From Caenorhabditis elegans (lineage: Eukaryota > Nematoda > Chromadorea > Rhabditida > Rhabditidae): a stretch of 64,000 nucleotides of DNA. Location: contig NC_003279.8 of assembly GCF_000002985.6 (NCBI RefSeq), positions 8,370,001 to 8,434,000 of the forward strand, given 5' to 3'. The position numbers and the translations under genes were made by a program. Under the pieces are notes generated by a model, which worked only from the letters and a program-made list of their open reading frames with translations, ran no database searches and was not told where the DNA came from. This document shows, in pieces, positions 60,098 through 64,000 of this stretch (position 1 is its first letter; every line of letters starts with the position of its first letter).

Positions 60098-62931
60098 TTA
60101 GAACCATTTCTGATCATCTTTCCAGCATGCATAAAGATCCTCAACAGCCGATTTTTCATATCTTTCGACAAATGATTGAATGACACCCGAAACATCCGAA
60201 GAATACGTCACCAATGAGATTTCTCCGTTCTTTTCAACTGTATTTGGCTGCACAAAGAGACGTCTCGGCTTGCGGCGAGCAATACAGATGTCACGCCAGT
60301 GAAGCTCCTGGAATTATACTTTTGCTGCTGAAAATTTATATGACTAAAACTAACAGTATCTCCAACGACACCGTACGACTCGAAAAGACGTTTTCCACCC
60401 TCAAAGTCACCAGTTGATTTGTAGGCTTGAAGTTTAGCAAGGAATGTGTTCACAGCTGGACGTCCGACAGAATCAATGAGATTGCGATCAAGTTTGAAAT
60501 GAAGATCTGCAATGATGAGATGCTTAATTATCAGCACATCGGCATCCAAAACACTAAATTTCTCAAAAAATACCTGGTTTTCCATCTTCTCCCTTCGTCT
60601 CCTCGATCTTCACAAATCCTTGGCCAGCTTCCAATACCACTTTCGTCAATACATATCTGGCATAGCAATGAGCTTGTCCCCATTTCTTTTGTTCAGCCTG
60701 ATAGAACTCGAGTGCGAGAAGACCAGCACGAATCTCGCTCAACCAGTTGACATACTTCACCTCTTGTGCGAGATCTCCAGTGTAACCAAAAATTCTGAAA
60801 TTTTTTAATGATAAGATTTATAAGGACATCAATTGATGATTGTTACTCAAGAATATCAGCATCACAACAGAGAACGTATCCAACAGCTTCAGCACGGCAT
60901 TCTTCGTAAGCAGATGCAAGTGGTCCGAACTTTGAAGACCAAGTCTCTCCTGGCTCATACCAAGTGGCAATCTGAAATTTTAAGAATTTATAGATGCTTT
61001 CAGATTGTAATAAACTTACTGGTGCTCCAGTAATGATATCTTTGACTTTGTTTGTATCAAAATTGAAGGTTCCATCCAAATTTTTCTGGAACAACTTTCC
61101 AGATCCATGACCAAGAAGCTCATGGAGTCCAACTTGAACTTCAAATGAGTCTTTGTGATACTTGAACATCAATTCCTATAAAAACTCGGATTAAAGGGCA
61201 ATAATAACATAACGTATATTTTAGAGTTTCGTAGCTGTTAAAGTAATGTACCTCATCGTGTTCATCTAAGAAATTCATTTTCTGCTTTGGTTGAGCTGAG
61301 ATTACATTTCCAAGTGAGACATTTTTGAATCCTTCGTTTTGACGAATATCATCGTCTAAAATTTATGAATAGAAGTCAATTTTTTTTCGAACACTTACAG
61401 TTGGGAATATTGATTCCTGCTGGAATTCCACTGCTTCCAAACGCGATCACATCCAAGGCAGTGAAGTCGGGCTATAAAATTAACGTTTAGCTTTCGAGTA
61501 AAAGTAAATTTTAAAGAATTGATAAAATCGTTACCTTGAGGAAAGTATCCTTCTCATAGTCAGTACCCCATGGAAGACGCTTCAAAATATTCTCAGCATT
61601 TGCAACCAATGTCTGGAACTTTTTGGAAGTCTCCTTGTTGACAGCAGCCACAAAACCTAGGAATTGCCGTTTTTACAACTGAAATTTCATGTACAAAACA
61701 CCTTCAAACTCTGAGCGAGTTCCGGCTGGATCTCTGTAGTTTTCAATGAATCCAATATAACTCTCGACAGCTGGCCCAACGTCCTTAATCCAATACCGAG
61801 AACCGTCCTTGTGCAACGCGATATCTCCTTTTTTAAAATGTTCAACGTATTTTCGCAACATTTCTTCCTGATTCTTGTTGGCCGCAGTTGGAATGGCCTG
61901 AAAATAAAATATTTTAAATGACAACTTCCCAGCTAGAATTCACTGACGTTGATTGTTACGAATAATGGATGTTTTTCCTATACTTTACAATAAACCATTC
62001 AAATTTTCCCCATTCTGACCTTGTCCAACCATTCATGAGTTCTCTTCATAATCAAAGCGTAGTCTCCTCTGACAATTTGTACAACGTCTCCTTCAAATTC
62101 AACAGCTTCTGACACGATTCCCTCTTCAGAAGATGCTAATTTGATGGTGTATGTGGTCTTTCCATCGGATCCAACCTCTTTGAATAATCGAGAATTCCAT
62201 GACTCAACATTCCGTTGCTTGAAGAATCTATCAATTTTCTCGGCGTCAGCTTTGGTGACGTTTGAAGAATGATAGCAAGTGACTCCCTCAAAAAATACTT
62301 AATCATTTTGCTGTATGCCCGTGATATACGAACCTTATCACCAAATCCCAACTGAAGCTCGTTAGACTCCAACGATCCAATGACCTTCTCCACGGACTCC
62401 CATGTCTTCATAACTTTCTCATCAGTTCCAACGGCAGACTTCTCGAGTAAAGCACGGATTTTGGTCTAAAATTATGTCTCCACACTTGTCCGAATTTTCA
62501 AATGAATTACCTGCTCGACACCTGGGACGATTTTTGTATCTCCGAATCCCTTATAATTTCCAGAATTGGAATAAAAAGCTGCAGCATAAACAAGAAAAGC
62601 TTGCCATTCAGCATCGGTGAATCCTACGGAAAGTGCCTTTTCTGCAAACAAATGGATTAAATAAAGGACGCAGTACTGTAAATGCTTTTTTCATACCCTT
62701 CAACTGCTCGACAGACTCCGATTTGAAAAGTCTGTACAAAACGTAGAAAATCGGCGCAGATTCCGGTGAAACTTGCAAGAAAACTGCAAGAGCACCGTCA
62801 AAAGATGCCTTGGCCACGTAATGAGAATACTTTTTCTCCTTCTCAGATAACGTCTTGAAAGCATCAGCCGCATCTAGCTGACAAACTGGTGTTTCGTTTG
62901 GAATTATGTAGAGGCTACGGTCAACAGGCAT
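60098..62931 (-). CDS. dpt-1: DPT-1, dipeptidyl peptidase III
   Basis: Thirteen exons: 62931-62697, 62641-62511, 62465-62334, 62286-62020, 61897-61702, 61656-61535, 61471-61399, 61355-61252, 61175-61020, 60971-60847, 60794-60574, 60506-60355, 60307-60098; 707 residues (human 737). The zinc site of family M49 is complete: HELLGH (about 438-443) and EECRAE (about 495-500). Conserved C-terminal blocks include [13 protein letters not shown] and [13 protein letters not shown]. The enzyme removes dipeptides from short peptides in the cytosol. Start at MPVDRSLY lies 50 bases inside an acceptor at 62981; the acceptor block is duplicated upstream. The exon 3 donor is GTTCGT and the exon 4 acceptor TTTTTGAG is unusual. 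First gene of a likely operon. Confidence 0.95.
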
Positions 62932-62977
62932 TTTGTAAGGTAGGGAGTTGGAGAAGGAGAAAGTTGAGGTGGAGACA

Positions 62978-63059
62978 AACCTGAATAAAAACGTTGAACC
63001 CAACGGACATCAAAGTATCAAAGTAAGTAAGTAAGTAAGTAACCTGAATAAAAACGTTG
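62978..63059 (-). promoter_or_regulatory. Tandem duplication of the dpt-1 splice-acceptor block
   Basis: A 19-base block (minus strand CAACGTTTTTATTCAGGTT) occurs perfectly at 62978-62996 and 63041-63059, 63 bases apart, with an (AAGT)n tract at 63021-63042 between. Each copy contains a full TTTTATTCAG acceptor, so dpt-1 has two alternative trans-splice sites. Confidence 0.8.
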
Positions 63060-63179
63060 CATATAAAAAATCTACTCGAAAATTAAGTGAGAATTGAAGG
63101 ATTGCTTTCCGAAGAGAAAATGACAATTATAGGGTATACTAAAACATCAAAAATGTATATTAGACTACCATAAATATAA

Positions 63180-64000
63180 AACATCAGTGCTGCTCTCCAA
63201 GCTATTCTGACGGATTGCGACAACGAGCTCGCTGGAGTTGGCATCAGTGTGGAAGGCAGACACATAAGAAGACTCGAATTTGCGGATGACGTAGTCCTGA
63301 CATGTTCCACACCGGGAGAAGTTCAAGAACGACTGGAAATTTTGGACCGAATAAGTTCTAATTACGGACTCAAGATCAATCAGTCAAAGACTGTTCTTCT
63401 GAAGAACAAGTTTTGCCGGAGCCAAGACGTCCTTTTCAACGGATCCCCCATCATTCCCGTGCCTGGTTGCCGCTATCTGGGTCGCTGGATCGACATTTCT
63501 GGCTCAATTGACGAAGAGATCTCGAGGAGAATAAGAGCAGGTTGGGGTGCTCTGGTTGGAATCAAAGAAGTCTTGAGAATCATGCCAAACAAGGAAAGAA
63601 TCATCCTCTTCAAGCAAAATGTGCTACCAGCTCTCCTGTATGCTAGTGAAACTTGGACTTGTAATGCTGGATCCACGTTGAGACTCAAAAGAACTGTCAC
63701 CGGTCTCATCGACGCTGCAGAAATTCGAGGCTGGAACTTCAACTTGGAACGTTACCTCCTTGCAAAACAATCAAGATTTGCAGGACACATTCTACGGAGA
63801 GATCCAAACCGATGGACAAAAATCTGCACGGAATGGGACCCGAGCCACAACAAAAATTGGAAACGTGCCGTTGGAGGACAGAAGAAGAGATGGGCTAAGG
63901 ACATCGACGAAGAATACGCAAAATTCCACCACAATTCCGCCATGTCGGGACAAGTCGTTGTTGGGAGAAGAAGACTAGGAATGCTCACTCCGAAGGCTCC
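63180..64000 (+). mobile_element. 5'-truncated RTE-type non-LTR retrotransposon, running off the window
   Basis: Similarity to RTE reverse transcriptase starts abruptly near 63183, inside the polymerase domain, as expected from incomplete reverse transcription. The element points away from dpt-1 and continues beyond 64000, so its 3' tail and target duplication cannot be seen. Confidence 0.88.
63180..64000 (+). pseudogene. Partial reverse transcriptase (RTE clade), frame open to the edge
   Basis: The frame begins after a stop at 63177-63179 and stays open for 273 codons. SAALQAIL is followed by RRLEFADDVVL, the polymerase active-site box (FADD), then SNYGLKINQSKT, YLGRWID, and the thumb/connection region RRIRAGWGAL and LPALLYASETWTCN, a combination typical of RTE elements. 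The endonuclease and the first palm motifs are missing, so this copy cannot mobilise itself. The lack of stops suggests recent insertion. Confidence 0.88.

Overview
The window is nematode nuclear DNA, and the protein content points to Caenorhabditis elegans, central chromosome I. Introns are short with TTTCAG acceptors, many first exons sit just behind a likely trans-splice acceptor, and intergenic DNA is AT-rich with many small inverted-repeat elements. LIN-28, with its cold-shock domain, two CCHC knuckles and adjoining lin-4 and let-7 sites in the 3' UTR, fixes the locus. From memory the neighbours match F16D3 (ser-5), T19A6 (ngp-1, nepr-1) and F02E9 (lin-28, sin-3, dpt-1). All exon joins below were assembled by eye from splice sites and reading phase, not from transcripts.

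Layout. 1-5.5 kb: repeats and one mariner transposon with perfect ends and an uninterrupted transposase. 5.5-7.5 kb: a seven-helix receptor (+). 8.3-20.0 kb: a PQ-loop membrane protein of the SLC66A2 type (-), whose 7.6-kb intron holds a complete aminergic receptor gene, probably ser-5, on the opposite strand. 20-24.7 kb: intergenic. 24.7-33.8 kb (+): nucleolar GTPase ngp-1, nuclear-envelope phosphatase subunit nepr-1, and a TMEM144-type transporter. 34-36 kb (-): an unrecognised basic protein. 36.9-37.6 kb (+): a Vma22/CCDC115-like V-ATPase assembly factor, tail to tail with lin-28 (-, 38.2-40.8 kb). 43.3-46.1 kb (+): a purple acid phosphatase with a membrane anchor. 46.8-54.9 kb (+): the corepressor scaffold sin-3. 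55.2-62.9 kb (-): dpt-1 (dipeptidyl peptidase III), a WD40 protein, a 64-residue membrane ORF and a serine-rich protein; the first three are spaced like a trans-spliced operon. 63.2 kb to the edge: a 5'-truncated RTE-type retrotransposon.

Most genes are independent cell-biology or developmental genes. Working links visible here are the lin-4/let-7 control of lin-28, the tail-to-tail 3' ends of lin-28 and the Vma22 homologue, the nested ser-5/SLC66A2 pair, and the dpt-1 cluster. I found no CRISPR, prokaryotic operon, rRNA or convincing tRNA. No wholly new system is evident; the most interesting points are the intact mariner, the duplicated splice-acceptor block upstream of dpt-1, and several unnamed inverted-repeat families.
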